A stretch of DNA of 64,000 bases from Pseudoglutamicibacter albus (GTDB taxonomy: Bacteria; Actinomycetota; Actinomycetes; Actinomycetales; Micrococcaceae): the NCBI RefSeq assembly GCF_022346425.1, contig NZ_JAKRCW010000001.1, forward strand, positions 248,001 to 312,000, in the 5' to 3' direction. The position numbers were made by a program, and so were the translations under genes. Under the pieces are notes generated by a model. The model did not search any database and had not been told where the DNA came from. It saw only the letters and a list, made by a program, of their open reading frames with translations. How positions within the stretch are numbered: position 1 is the stretch's first letter; each line of letters begins with the position of its first letter. Below are positions 1 through 8,035 of the stretch, piece after piece.

Positions 1-1404
1 CGAGAGCTTAGTCGCCCCCGTATTCAACTGGCTCGTTGCGGTGTTCAGCTCATTCGCGCCGCTCTTGATAGCGGCGTTACCGGCACGCAACTTCTGCAAC
101 AGGTCCCCCGGAACCAGTGGCTTCGAGCCACCAGACAAGCCCGCGCTCTGAGCGGCTTGCCGCACCGAATTGATACCCGCGCGAATATCAGCGGTGTCCT
201 TTTGCGCTGTCGCAAGACGCTGTGCGAACTGAGGGTTCTCCTTCAGAAACTGCTGGAACTCCGGGGAGCCATTCAGATCCGTGAGGAAACCTTCAATCCG
301 CTGTGCGGCCGGGTCCAGGTTGATCGTGACGTCCGGGGTCAGCGCCTCGAAATCTTTCTGAGCCTTCTCCAAGGCACCCAGCAGCTGATCATTCGCGCCA
401 GTCAGGGTCTGCGCACCCTGATTCAGTTGAGTGATCTTGCTGTTGAGCTCACCCGTGCCTGAGCTCAACTGCTTCGAGCCCGCCGACAACTTCTGAATCG
501 CATCGTTAGCATCACCGGCACCCTTGGCAAGCTTGCCGGCACCTGTATCCAGTGCCTTCGCCGCACCAGGCAGTGATGCCGTCTTGGAGCTCAACTCACC
601 CAAGCCACCGGCGAGCTCGCTCGCGCCGCTCGAGAGCCTGCCCGCACCAGAGTTCAGCTCGCCCGAGGCACCACGCAAACTACGCGTACCATCGGCCAGC
701 TGCAACAGCCCCGAGCTCAACTCGCCTGAGGCATCGTGCGCTGTGGAGGCACCATCGGTGACCTTACCGGAACCATCCGCGGCCTCATTGAGAGAACCGT
801 TGATGTCCGTGAGGCTCACATACACGTTCTCCAGGTATTCCTTAGCGAACTGGGAACGCAGCTCCGTGGTCAGCTTGTTCTCAACCGAGGAAGCGATCTG
901 ACCCATGATGTAGTTAGTCGAATCGTTGGTCTGGATCGTGATGTGCGCCGAGGCTGCATCCTCAATCGAGGCTTCCTTCTGAGAAGCCTTCGCCGCATGC
1001 GCCAGATGATCCGTGAACCCCTCCGGGATGGTCAACACCGCGAGCGCCCGACCATGATCCAACGCGTTCTTCGCCTCCGCCGCGGTGGCGGTGTCCCAGT
1101 TCAGGTTCTTGTCCGAATCACTCTCCATCAGCTTCTTAGTGAGCTCATCACCCACATTGATGGTCTTGCCCTTGACCTCCGCGGCGGAATCCTCATTCAC
1201 GATCAACGCCGGAATATGGTTGAGGTTGCCTGTCGGATCCAAGTTGGAGAGGATCAGCATCGTCGCATAAATCAACGGGATACAGCCCACCGCAACCAAA
1301 GACACCGCGAGCCGGCCGTACTTCTTCAGGAAACCCTTGAAGCCGCCCGGCTGCGGTGATTCTTCCGACGGATGCTGTTGCTGTGACGGTGTGTTTGAAG
1401 CCAT
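1..1404 (-). CDS. YhgE/Pip family membrane protein, 3' end cut off by window edge
   Basis: The frame is open from the ATG at 1404 to base 1, giving 468 visible residues with no stop, so the C-terminal part lies outside the window. An N-terminal membrane segment (about residues 30-54) is followed by an extracytoplasmic region and a long run of heptad-like repeats rich in Gly, Ala, Ser and Leu, of the type SSGASELAGGLGELSS. This layout is typical of the YhgE/Pip (phage infection protein) family, whose members carry a central repeat stalk and a C-terminal ABC-2-like membrane block. The gene lies 18 nt downstream of a TetR regulator on the same strand, the usual arrangement for these export-like proteins. 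The substrate is unknown. Family assignment is firm; function is not. Confidence 0.85.
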   Translation of the reverse strand, partial: MASNTPSQQQHPSEESPQPGGFKGFLKKYGRLAVSLVAVGCIPLIYATMLILSNLDPTGNLNHIPALIVNEDSAAEVKGKTINVGDELTKKLMESDSDKNLNWDTATAAEAKNALDHGRALAVLTIPEGFTDHLAHAAKASQKEASIEDAASAHITIQTNDSTNYIMGQIASSVENKLTTELRSQFAKEYLENVYVSLTDINGSLNEAADGSGKVTDGASTAHDASGELSSGLLQLADGTRSLRGASGELNSGAGRLSSGASELAGGLGELSSKTASLPGAAKALDTGAGKLAKGAGDANDAIQKLSAGSKQLSSGTGELNSKITQLNQGAQTLTGANDQLLGALEKAQKDFEALTPDVTINLDPAAQRIEGFLTDLNGSPEFQQFLKENPQFAQRLATAQKDTADIRAGINSVRQAAQSAGLSGGSKPLVPGDLLQKLRAGNAAIKSGANELNTATSQLNTGATKLS

Positions 1405-1422
1405 AAGTGTGAGCTCTTAAAT

Positions 1423-2229
1423 CTAGGAAGTCTGAATGCTGGTAGCGTGCCCGGGCCGGTGTTGAGGCCATAGCACTCGTTGTGCGAGGTTTTGCAGGGT
1501 TGTGGCTAGCCGTTCCACGGTCTCGTCGCGGGTTCCGGTGAGCCAGCCGATCGCCGCGCCAGCGACCCCGTCGGAGACGAACTGCAGCTGTTGCGCCAAG
1601 CTTGGCTCGTTGGAATCAGTGTGGTGTTCCTCAAGCGGGGCGGGAGTCGCGAACGGGTTGTTCCCCGCGTCCAGCCCCTCCTCGTACGCGAGCGCATTCC
1701 ACAGTTGCCGCGCCAACGCGTGAGTGATCGCCTGCACCACCCGATAACTACTTGGCCCCTGGGTGACGTTGAGGAAGAAATCCCTATCTTCTTGCAGATG
1801 GTTCAGCAGGTTGCGGATCGCGTCCGCACTACGCCTAGTGCTTCCGTCTCTGTTGCTACCGGCGACGGGCCCGTCCTGCTCCCAAGCAGTGAACAGCAGC
1901 TGCTCGAGGTTGTGGACGGCGGCCGCCACGGTGAGCCCGGTCAGGTCACCGAAATGCTGATACAGCGTGGGCCGCGACGTGTGTGCTTCACGTGCAACCA
2001 TGGACGCAGTGATCTTATCGATGGGTTGCTCCCGCAACAGCTCGGTCATCGCGGTGATCAGGGTGTCACGCGAACGCATGATGCGCGGGTCAACACCATC
2101 CGATGCCTTAGCGTCGATCGCGTCAGTCTGTTCGCTCTGCGCGGCCTGTGGCGCTGTCTGTTGCGCGGTCTGTTGCGCGGTCTGTTCACTGTGCACGGCT
2201 TGTGCACACTGCACGGCGTTGATCGTCAC
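1423..2229 (-). CDS. TetR/AcrR family transcriptional regulator
   Basis: I choose the GTG at 2229 (268 residues) because a strong ribosome site, GGAGGGG, sits just upstream. A longer frame to 2301 has no such support. The N-terminal 40 residues are a low-complexity tail with repeated QQTA units. A TetR helix-turn-helix follows (about residues 50-100: RDTLITAMTELL, then ITASMVAREA and SRPTLYQHFGD). The C-terminal half is the family's variable ligand domain. The gene is followed after 18 nt by the YhgE/Pip membrane protein, so the two probably form an operon that the regulator represses. Inverted repeats at 2280-2297 and 2314-2325 are candidate operators. The ligand is unknown. Confidence 0.88.
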   Translation of the reverse strand: MTINAVQCAQAVHSEQTAQQTAQQTAPQAAQSEQTDAIDAKASDGVDPRIMRSRDTLITAMTELLREQPIDKITASMVAREAHTSRPTLYQHFGDLTGLTVAAAVHNLEQLLFTAWEQDGPVAGSNRDGSTRRSADAIRNLLNHLQEDRDFFLNVTQGPSSYRVVQAITHALARQLWNALAYEEGLDAGNNPFATPAPLEEHHTDSNEPSLAQQLQFVSDGVAGAAIGWLTGTRDETVERLATTLQNLAQRVLWPQHRPGHATSIQTS

Positions 2230-2279
2230 GAGCCCCTCCACCAATCTCGTTGTCAATAACCTTATGTAGAGAATCGTTC

Positions 2280-2297
2280 GTACAGAACCACTTGTAC
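2280..2297. promoter_or_regulatory. Inverted repeat, candidate TetR operator
   Basis: GTACA and TGTAC arms are separated by 8 nt, about 50 bp upstream of the TetR start codon. TetR-family repressors often bind such palindromes in their own promoter. Binding is inferred. Confidence 0.4.
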
Positions 2298-2313
2298 TCA
2301 ACCACGGTATATC

Positions 2314-2325
2314 TTACATCTGTAA
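2314..2325. promoter_or_regulatory. Second inverted repeat upstream of the TetR gene
   Basis: TTACA and TGTAA arms with a 2-nt spacer form a 12-bp palindrome 17 bp from the preceding inverted repeat. It could be a second operator for the TetR protein or a site for another dimeric regulator. Confidence 0.3.
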
Positions 2326-2386
2326 AAGAGCCTACATGTGTGGGTTTGTCCAAAGCAACGGGTGTGAGACGCATCGCACTGTGCAC

Positions 2387-2449
2387 AAGTTCAGCCGGGC
2401 CGTGCAGAAGTTCAGCCGGGCCGTGCAGAAGTTCACTCGGGTCCGTGCG
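2387..2449. repeat. 21-bp tandem repeat, three copies
   Basis: Two identical 21-bp units (2387-2407, 2408-2428) begin AAGTTCAGCCGGGC and are followed by a degenerate third unit (2429-2449). The period equals two helical turns, so all copies face the same side of the DNA. It lies about 140 bp before the DUF808 start codon. Confidence 0.8.
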
Positions 2450-2585
2450 GTGCCGCATCGTTATCCAGCAGAGTGCAGTGCCGCGTGGGTAGCCAGCCTT
2501 GCTGGTGCAATAGTCTTGATCTCATCATTAGCTTTCGCGGTTGCTGCGTTCGCGGCATCCGCTGATCAGCCCCAAGGAGAATGCC

Positions 2586-3602
2586 ATGGCCGGTGGGCTT
2601 GCCGCTTTGCTTGACGATATTGCCGCGATAGCGCGCGCCGCTGCCGCATCGTTGGATGATGTTGCCGCCGCAACCGGCAAGGCAACCGCGAAGGCCGCCG
2701 GCGTCGTCGTGGACGATGCCGCCGTGACTCCGCGCTATGTCCAGGGGATCACGCCGCAGCGCGAACTGCCGGTGGTGTGGAAGATCGCGCGCGGCTCCAT
2801 CATCAATAAGCTTGTGATCATCCTGCCGCTCATCATGCTGATGAGCGAGTTCACGCCCTGGCTGTTGACCCCGCTACTCATGGTGGGTGGGCTCTTCCTG
2901 TGTTTTGAGGGCGCGGAGAAAATATGGGAAGTCATCCGGGGGCATTCGGAGGCGGAAAAACCGCCGGCGTCCTTCCAGGGTGCCGCGGAGGAGAAGCAGA
3001 TCGTGCGGGGGGCGGTGCGCACTGACCTGATCTTGTCCGCTGAGATCATGGTGATCTCGCTGTCCGCGGTGGATGGAATGGGTTTCTGGATGCGCCTCAT
3101 CTCGCTGATCGTGGTGGCGCTGGTCATCACGGTGGGCGTGTATGGCGTGGTCGCGTTGATCGTGAAAATGGACGATGTTGGCCTTGCTCTGGCCCGGAAG
3201 CCCGCGACCGAGAAGCTTGGGACCGGCATCGTCAAAGCGATGCCGGTGGTCATGAAGGTGCTTTCGGTTGTGGGTGTGGTCGCGATGCTGTGGGTCGGTG
3301 GGCACATCTTGTTAGTCGGGATGCATGACCTCGGTTTCCACCCCATCTATGAGTGGGTGCACCACGCTGAAACCGCGGTCGCCGCAGCAACCGGTGGTGC
3401 GGGCGCTATGCTCGGTTGGCTCACCAATACTTTCTTCTCCGCAGTGCTCGGTTTGGTTCTAGGGTCCGTTGTGGTCGCGGTAGTCGCCGGCGTTCATGCT
3501 GCGATGTCCGGCAAAGGTGGGAAGGCTGCGGCGGCTGGCGAGGCGGGTGCGCCTAGCGAGGGAGGCGCAACTGGTGAAAATGACACAGGTGTCATGGGCT
3601 GA
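2586..3602 (+). CDS. DUF808 (YedI-like) inner membrane protein
   Basis: I chose the ATG at 2586 because AAGGAG precedes it by 5 nt. The product has 338 residues. It opens with the characteristic DUF808 segment (GGLAALLDDIAAIARAAAAS, then the DDAAVTPRYVQG stretch near residue 50). Several hydrophobic segments follow, with a conserved FLCFEGAEKIWE motif near residue 110 and a C-terminal membrane pair. The tail after residue 310 is Gly, Ala and Glu rich. Relatives such as Escherichia coli YedI have no settled function. The gene stands alone and is convergent with the ccdA/dsbA pair, with a shared hairpin between them. Family assignment is confident. Confidence 0.9.
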   Translation: MAGGLAALLDDIAAIARAAAASLDDVAAATGKATAKAAGVVVDDAAVTPRYVQGITPQRELPVVWKIARGSIINKLVIILPLIMLMSEFTPWLLTPLLMVGGLFLCFEGAEKIWEVIRGHSEAEKPPASFQGAAEEKQIVRGAVRTDLILSAEIMVISLSAVDGMGFWMRLISLIVVALVITVGVYGVVALIVKMDDVGLALARKPATEKLGTGIVKAMPVVMKVLSVVGVVAMLWVGGHILLVGMHDLGFHPIYEWVHHAETAVAAATGGAGAMLGWLTNTFFSAVLGLVLGSVVVAVVAGVHAAMSGKGGKAAAAGEAGAPSEGGATGENDTGVMG

Positions 3603-3753
3603 TGTGCAGTCCCTAAGCGATGCGTAACGATGCAATAACGTTTCCTTCAAGCAGTGGATAAAGGTTGCTCGTTCGCATAGATTGGTTCACAGGTGGCGCA
3701 CAGATGTTCGGCTGTGAGGCTGCCGCTGACCTAGGCGGATGCGCCTTGGAGGT

Positions 3754-3798
3754 AAACAGCCCCGAAGCGGCGAATGACCCGCCGCGCCGGGGCTGTTT
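3754..3798. terminator. Bidirectional hairpin between convergent genes
   Basis: AAACAGCCCCG at 3754-3764 pairs perfectly with CGGGGCTGTTT at 3788-3798. An inner GCGGCG/CGCCGC pair extends the stem. It lies between the convergent DUF808 and CcdA-like genes and ends in T-rich sequence on both strands, so it can serve either. Confidence 0.75.
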
Positions 3799-3859
3799 CG
3801 CATTTAAACAGTTGATGCATTGGGCCAGCTGACGCATGGGGCCGCGAGCCCCGCGTCGC

Positions 3860-4717
3860 TTACTGCTCGCCCCGCGCTTTCCCGCGGGCTTGCTCGCGGT
3901 TGCGTTCGCGTTGGAACCACCACCGCAGCAGCAACAAGGCGACTGTGATGATGAGGATGATGTCGATCCACACATCGGACAGCGCGGCGGCCTTGGTTTG
4001 AAGCCACATCTGTGTCTCCAGCGGGACCAGCTGCGGGGCGGTCACCAGCCCGTTCGTAGTCCAGAACAAGACACCCACCGCGATCATCAAAACACCCGTG
4101 ATCAAAGCAATCACATGGAACTCACGCCCGGCAACCGTGAACGTCCGGCCCCGCAACACGCCACGGCCACGCGCACCCAACCGTTGCCACAACAGTGCAA
4201 TCACAAACAGTGGAACCACCATGCCCGCGCCGTACACGGCCATCATGAACCCGGACATCCACGCACTACCCGAGGTCGCCGCAAGCGTTAGGACCGAACC
4301 CAAAATCGGGCCTGCGCACGCCCCAGCCAGCCCCGAGGTCAACCCCAGCAGCAGGCTCTTGATGAGTCCCGTGGCCATTGACGTCCGCTCATGCACCGCA
4401 TCAGATCCTGGGATCCAACGCGCAACATCGAACCCCAACCCGAAAATCTGCAGCACACCCAAAGCAATCAGCACGATGGCCGCCACAATGATCATCGGCG
4501 TGCGGTACGCATTGAACAGTTGCGCCAGCGCACCCACACCAAGCCCCAGCGGGACCAGCACCGCGACCATGCCCACAAAAAACACGAGCGAATGCACCAC
4601 CAGCCGCGCCCCAGAACCCGCGACCGTCCCGAAATACGCTGGCAGCAACAACGCCGAACACGGGCTCAACAACGCCAGAGTCCCGCCAATGAACGCGGCA
4701 ACTACGCCAATATCCAT
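3860..4717 (-). CDS. CcdA/DsbD-type membrane thiol-disulfide transporter
   Basis: A 285-residue polytopic membrane protein. The first segment carries LSPCSALLLPAYF (about residues 17-29) and a later one GACAGPILG (about residues 131-139). These paired cysteines are the hallmark of the CcdA/DsbD family, which passes reducing equivalents from cytoplasmic thioredoxin across the membrane. An AGGGG ribosome site precedes the ATG by 4 nt. The upstream neighbour on the same strand, 96 nt away, is a membrane-anchored DsbA-like protein that is the natural partner. The C-terminus is an Arg-rich cytoplasmic tail. It could serve cytochrome c maturation or extracytoplasmic disulfide exchange; no other cytochrome c maturation genes are in the window. 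Confidence 0.87.
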   Translation of the reverse strand: MDIGVVAAFIGGTLALLSPCSALLLPAYFGTVAGSGARLVVHSLVFFVGMVAVLVPLGLGVGALAQLFNAYRTPMIIVAAIVLIALGVLQIFGLGFDVARWIPGSDAVHERTSMATGLIKSLLLGLTSGLAGACAGPILGSVLTLAATSGSAWMSGFMMAVYGAGMVVPLFVIALLWQRLGARGRGVLRGRTFTVAGREFHVIALITGVLMIAVGVLFWTTNGLVTAPQLVPLETQMWLQTKAAALSDVWIDIILIITVALLLLRWWFQRERNREQARGKARGEQ

Positions 4718-4730
4718 GCGACCCCTATGC

Positions 4731-4778
4731 CCTCACACTCAACGAACCTCACACTCAGCGAACCTCACAGCGAGCAAA
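4731..4778. repeat. 16-bp tandem repeat in the dsbA-ccdA spacer
   Basis: CCTCACACTCAACGAA (4731-4746) recurs as CCTCACACTCAGCGAA (4747-4762), followed by a degenerate third copy (4763-4778). It lies in the 96-nt gap between the DsbA-like and CcdA-like genes. No function is apparent. Confidence 0.6.
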
Positions 4779-4813
4779 CCTTCACGGCCGGCAGGCCTTC
4801 GCAGCCGGCCGGG

Positions 4814-5701
4814 CTACTCAGACTCCTGCTGCTTCAGCTGCTCCTCGATTTTCAACTGCTCCTCGATGAACGCCTCAAACTGTTCCGTCGGCTGCGCGCC
4901 GCTCACGGGGCGGGTTCCAACAATGAACATCGGGGTTGAGGTCACACCAAGTTGTGCGGCACGCTGCTGATGCTGTGCCACCAGCTCCGCGATCTGCTTC
5001 GACCCCAAGTCAGCCTTGAACTTCTTAACGTCAAGCCCCAGATCCTCAGCGATCTCCACCATTTTCTCTTCTGGGAAGCTCTTCATCGGCTCCCCACCCG
5101 GATACAGCGCCTTCTGGAACTCGAGGAACTTACCTTGCTCGCCAGCGGCAGCCGCGGCACGCGCCGCCTTAACCGACTCCTCGCCGAATACGTTCGCCTC
5201 ACGGAATTCAATACGCAGCTTGCCCGGCTCAACATATTTCTCCATCAGAACCGGTAACGTCTTAGTGGTCCACAACGCGCAGAAACCGCACTGGAAGTCC
5301 GAATACATGATCATCTGCACCGGCGCATCCGGCTCACCCACTGCCAACGTGTCCTCAGGGTTGCGTTCCGGCAGCGACTTGATCAGCTCCAGCTGAGCCT
5401 CCTCCTCGCTGCTGCGCTCGCCCTGCTGCTTGCGCTGCTCATCGACCGCCGCGTCTTCCGCCGCATAATCCGGAGCGCCGCTACCGCTGTTGCCGTTCGC
5501 GCCGCCGGAACCTCCGCGCAGGACCACCACCAACACCACAGCGATAATCGCCGCCACAATCACGATGCCGGGGAACAGATACGTACGCCACGCCGGCGCA
5601 CTGTTAGTGGCAGCGGCAGGGGTGCTTCCGGCAGCGTTCTCGCTAGATTCCTGAGCGGCTTCCTGATGAGCTTCCGATGGGGTAGGGGGCTGATGCGACA
5701 C
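4814..5701 (-). CDS. DsbA family membrane-anchored thioredoxin-fold protein
   Basis: The GTG start at 5701 is preceded by AAGGAG at 5-nt spacing. The product has 295 residues. A polar N-terminus of about 40 residues leads into one membrane segment (about residues 41-63, GIVIVAAIIAVVLVVVL) and a Gly/Asn/Ser linker. The thioredoxin-like domain carries the active site SDFQCGFCALW (CGFC, about residues 134-144) and the cis-proline loop VTSTPMFIVG near residue 255. This matches the DsbA-like Thioredoxin_4 group common in Actinobacteria, with the catalytic domain outside the cell. It probably works with the CcdA-like protein just downstream. Whether the pair oxidises or reduces thiols cannot be read from sequence. 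Confidence 0.88.
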   Translation of the reverse strand: MSHQPPTPSEAHQEAAQESSENAAGSTPAAATNSAPAWRTYLFPGIVIVAAIIAVVLVVVLRGGSGGANGNSGSGAPDYAAEDAAVDEQRKQQGERSSEEEAQLELIKSLPERNPEDTLAVGEPDAPVQMIMYSDFQCGFCALWTTKTLPVLMEKYVEPGKLRIEFREANVFGEESVKAARAAAAAGEQGKFLEFQKALYPGGEPMKSFPEEKMVEIAEDLGLDVKKFKADLGSKQIAELVAQHQQRAAQLGVTSTPMFIVGTRPVSGAQPTEQFEAFIEEQLKIEEQLKQQESE

Positions 5702-5883
5702 GCGGGCTCCTTATGGGCTCCGTAAATGAGGTAGAGGCGTGGCCTATTTTTCCACGTACGCAGAAAGGTGCAACTATTAGCCGGTAAAGCCTGAGTCGAT
5801 TAAGCACGCACGATAAAGCCTCCGCATGACCAAGTTGATGCCCTAGCGTCACTGTAATCACGCGAGTGTCATAATCCATCTGC

Positions 5884-5889
5884 CATAAT
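5884..5889 (+). promoter_or_regulatory. -10 element for a likely leaderless BCCT transcript
   Basis: CATAAT ends 6 nt before the ATG at 5896 and no purine-rich ribosome site lies between. Transcription would begin at or next to the start codon. A second CATAAT at 5870-5875 is an alternative that would give a leader of about 15 nt. Confidence 0.5.
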
Positions 5890-5895
5890 GCCTCT

Positions 5896-7623
5896 ATGGC
5901 AAAAACAGCAACAACTGATACTGAAGCGCACGTACGCCCAGGTCAGGCATCACTCGTCAAATGGGTTTTCTGGCCCACTGCTGTGATCGTGGTCGGCTTG
6001 TCGGTCATCACCATGATCAAGCCAAAGCTCATGGAAGTAGCGTTCCAATCCATCACATCGTGGATTACATCCAACTTCGGTTGGTGGTACGTGCTCCTAG
6101 CTTTCGTTTTCGTGGTGTTCTGCGTGGCGTTGGGGTTGTCCAAGAAGGGCGACATCAAACTAGGTAGGCCGGGCGATGAACCTGAGTTCTCGCTCATGTC
6201 CTGGTTCGCACTCCTCTTCGCAGCAGGTATGGGTATCGGCCTCGTCTTCTTCGGCGTCACCGAACCGATGTCCCACTTCGTTGAACCACGCCCAGGCGAA
6301 GACGTCTCCGGCGTCATCAGCGACTCCACCGAACACGGCGGGGAAGTAGCAACCACCACCGCGAACCGAGCGCAATCCGCGATGGCAACCACGTTCCTTC
6401 ACTGGGGCTTCCAGCCGTGGGCCATCTACGTCATCGTGGGCCTCTCGCTCGCGCTAGCGATCCACCGCCGCGGCCGCCCACTGTCCGTACGTTGGGGTCT
6501 GGAGCCGCTCTTCGGCGAAAAGCGCGTCAAGGGTGCGTTCGGTAACGTCATCGACGTCATCGCACTCGTCGGTACCGTCTTCGGTGTCTCCACTTCCCTC
6601 GGTTTGGGTGTCAACCAGATCACCGCAGGTATGGCCCACATGGGGTGGGTCGATGAATCCAACCCGTGGATCAAATACGTCCTGATCGCCGTGGTCACCG
6701 CCTGCGTCCTCTGGTCCGTACTCACCGGTGTTTCCAAGGGCATGAAATGGCTGTCGAACACCAACCTTGTGCTCGCCGGCGGGCTGCTTCTGTTCTTGCT
6801 GATTGTCGGGCCAACCCAGTTCCTGCTCAAAGAGTTCGTCCAGTCCATCGGCTACTACCTGCAGAACTACCTCGGCCTCTCCATGAACACCTCCGCCTTC
6901 CAGGGCGACTCCGGTGAAGCATGGCAGGCCGGCTGGTCCACGTTCTACTGGGGCTGGTGGATCGCCTGGTCACCATTCGTGGGTGTCTTCATCGCACGCA
7001 TCTCCCGCGGCCGCACCGTCCGCGAGTTCATCCTCGGCGTCATGGGTGTCCCAGCGACCATCACCTTCCTGTGGTTTGCGATCCTGGGCGGTAATGCGAT
7101 CTACCGCGAAATTCACAAGACCCCAGGCTACGAATCGATCATCGGCCCAGACGGGGCCGTCGATTCGAACGCGGCACTGTTCCAGATGCTCGCGCAAATC
7201 CCAGGCTCCGCAATGTTGATTGTGGGCGCAATGTTGCTCTCCGCGATCTTCTTCATCACCTCCTCGGACTCCGGTTCGCTCGTGATGTCGATGCTCGCAA
7301 CCGGCGGCGACACCGAACCGCGTTCCTGGATCCGTGCGTTCTTCGCAGTCGCAACCTCCGTGCTCGCAGCAGCCCTGCTGATGGCGGGCGGACTCGAAGC
7401 GCTCCAGGCCGCCTCGATCTCCGTGGCGCTACCGTTCTCGTTCGTCATGGTGCTACTAGCGATCGCTACCTGGAAATACCTCGGCGATAACGTGCGGCGC
7501 AACGAGAAACTGCGGCGTGAAGCGTTCATCGAAGAAATCGGTGAGGCATACGGCCTCGAAAGCGAAGAAACCGGATCCGTCACCAAGAAATCAGATACGT
7601 GGTGGCGCGGCCTACGGAAATAG
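5896..7623 (+). CDS. BCCT family transporter, probably glycine betaine/choline type
   Basis: A 575-residue protein with about twelve membrane segments. It carries the family signature GMGIGLVFFGVTEP (about residues 110-123) and the tryptophan-rich substrate segment FYWGWWIAWSPFVG (about residues 350-363), as in BetP and OpuD. The protein is a sodium- or proton-coupled importer of quaternary ammonium compatible solutes. The C-terminal tail after the last segment is charged, with a RRNEKLRREAFIEE stretch that could be an osmosensing helix as in BetP. The gene is monocistronic, ended by a strong hairpin. No choline oxidation genes are nearby, so uptake for osmoprotection is more likely than catabolism. 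The precise substrate is inferred. Confidence 0.92.
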   Translation: MAKTATTDTEAHVRPGQASLVKWVFWPTAVIVVGLSVITMIKPKLMEVAFQSITSWITSNFGWWYVLLAFVFVVFCVALGLSKKGDIKLGRPGDEPEFSLMSWFALLFAAGMGIGLVFFGVTEPMSHFVEPRPGEDVSGVISDSTEHGGEVATTTANRAQSAMATTFLHWGFQPWAIYVIVGLSLALAIHRRGRPLSVRWGLEPLFGEKRVKGAFGNVIDVIALVGTVFGVSTSLGLGVNQITAGMAHMGWVDESNPWIKYVLIAVVTACVLWSVLTGVSKGMKWLSNTNLVLAGGLLLFLLIVGPTQFLLKEFVQSIGYYLQNYLGLSMNTSAFQGDSGEAWQAGWSTFYWGWWIAWSPFVGVFIARISRGRTVREFILGVMGVPATITFLWFAILGGNAIYREIHKTPGYESIIGPDGAVDSNAALFQMLAQIPGSAMLIVGAMLLSAIFFITSSDSGSLVMSMLATGGDTEPRSWIRAFFAVATSVLAAALLMAGGLEALQAASISVALPFSFVMVLLAIATWKYLGDNVRRNEKLRREAFIEEIGEAYGLESEETGSVTKKSDTWWRGLRK

Positions 7624-8035
7624 CTACAACACAGCACTAGCTTCATAACAGTTCCGATGAAGCTGTATCTACAGTTCACATCAACAGCCCGCGTGGGGAA
7701 GGCCTGGCCTTCCCCACGCAGGCTTTAAACGGCCACGTAAAAACACAGCCAACAGCAGGCTATGAACCGCTTTCCGGTAGGCTATTGTGCACTTGAATGC
7801 CCCGCGCATCGTAATGTTCCGCTCAGCACAATGCTTGCTCTGCATTGAGCGCAAGCATCCCGTGAACGCGCGCTCGCGCCAATAGGCACAACACCGGCGC
7901 CCGCGCCCGCCGCGTCACGGACCACACTGAAAGGCCACAGCCATCAGACGCCCCGCACTGCTCCAGCGAGTCAAAGACGCCCGAGCCCAGCAACACAAGC
8001 AAGCTCAGCAGCACAACCGAGCCCGGCACACCCGG
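7624..8035. other. Intergenic region between the BCCT gene and the ABC binding-protein gene
   Basis: This 412-nt gap contains the terminator at 7691-7719 and a promoter-like stretch with TAGGCT near 7780. From 7943 to 8035 the frame of the downstream lipoprotein gene is open. That extension has no ATG, GTG or TTG, but an ATC at 7943 is preceded by GAAAGG. Otherwise nothing recognisable is present. Confidence 0.5.
7691..7719. terminator. Strong palindromic terminator after the BCCT gene
   Basis: A 14-bp perfect stem (arms 7691-7704 and 7706-7719) with CTTT following on the plus strand. It lies about 70 nt past the BCCT stop codon. Confidence 0.8.

Larger units (their letters stand above)
2230..2585. 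other. Divergent intergenic region between the TetR operon and the DUF808 gene
   Basis: This 356-nt gap separates two divergent genes. It holds two inverted repeats near the TetR gene (2280-2297, 2314-2325), a 21-bp tandem repeat (2387-2449) and, at its right end, the AAGGAG ribosome site of the DUF808 gene. I see no convincing coding frame in it. Confidence 0.6.

Noticed and set aside
3603-3753. Possible tRNA or small RNA after the DUF808 gene
   Set aside because: No cloverleaf arms or T-loop consensus could be found by eye; only the terminator hairpin that follows is supported.
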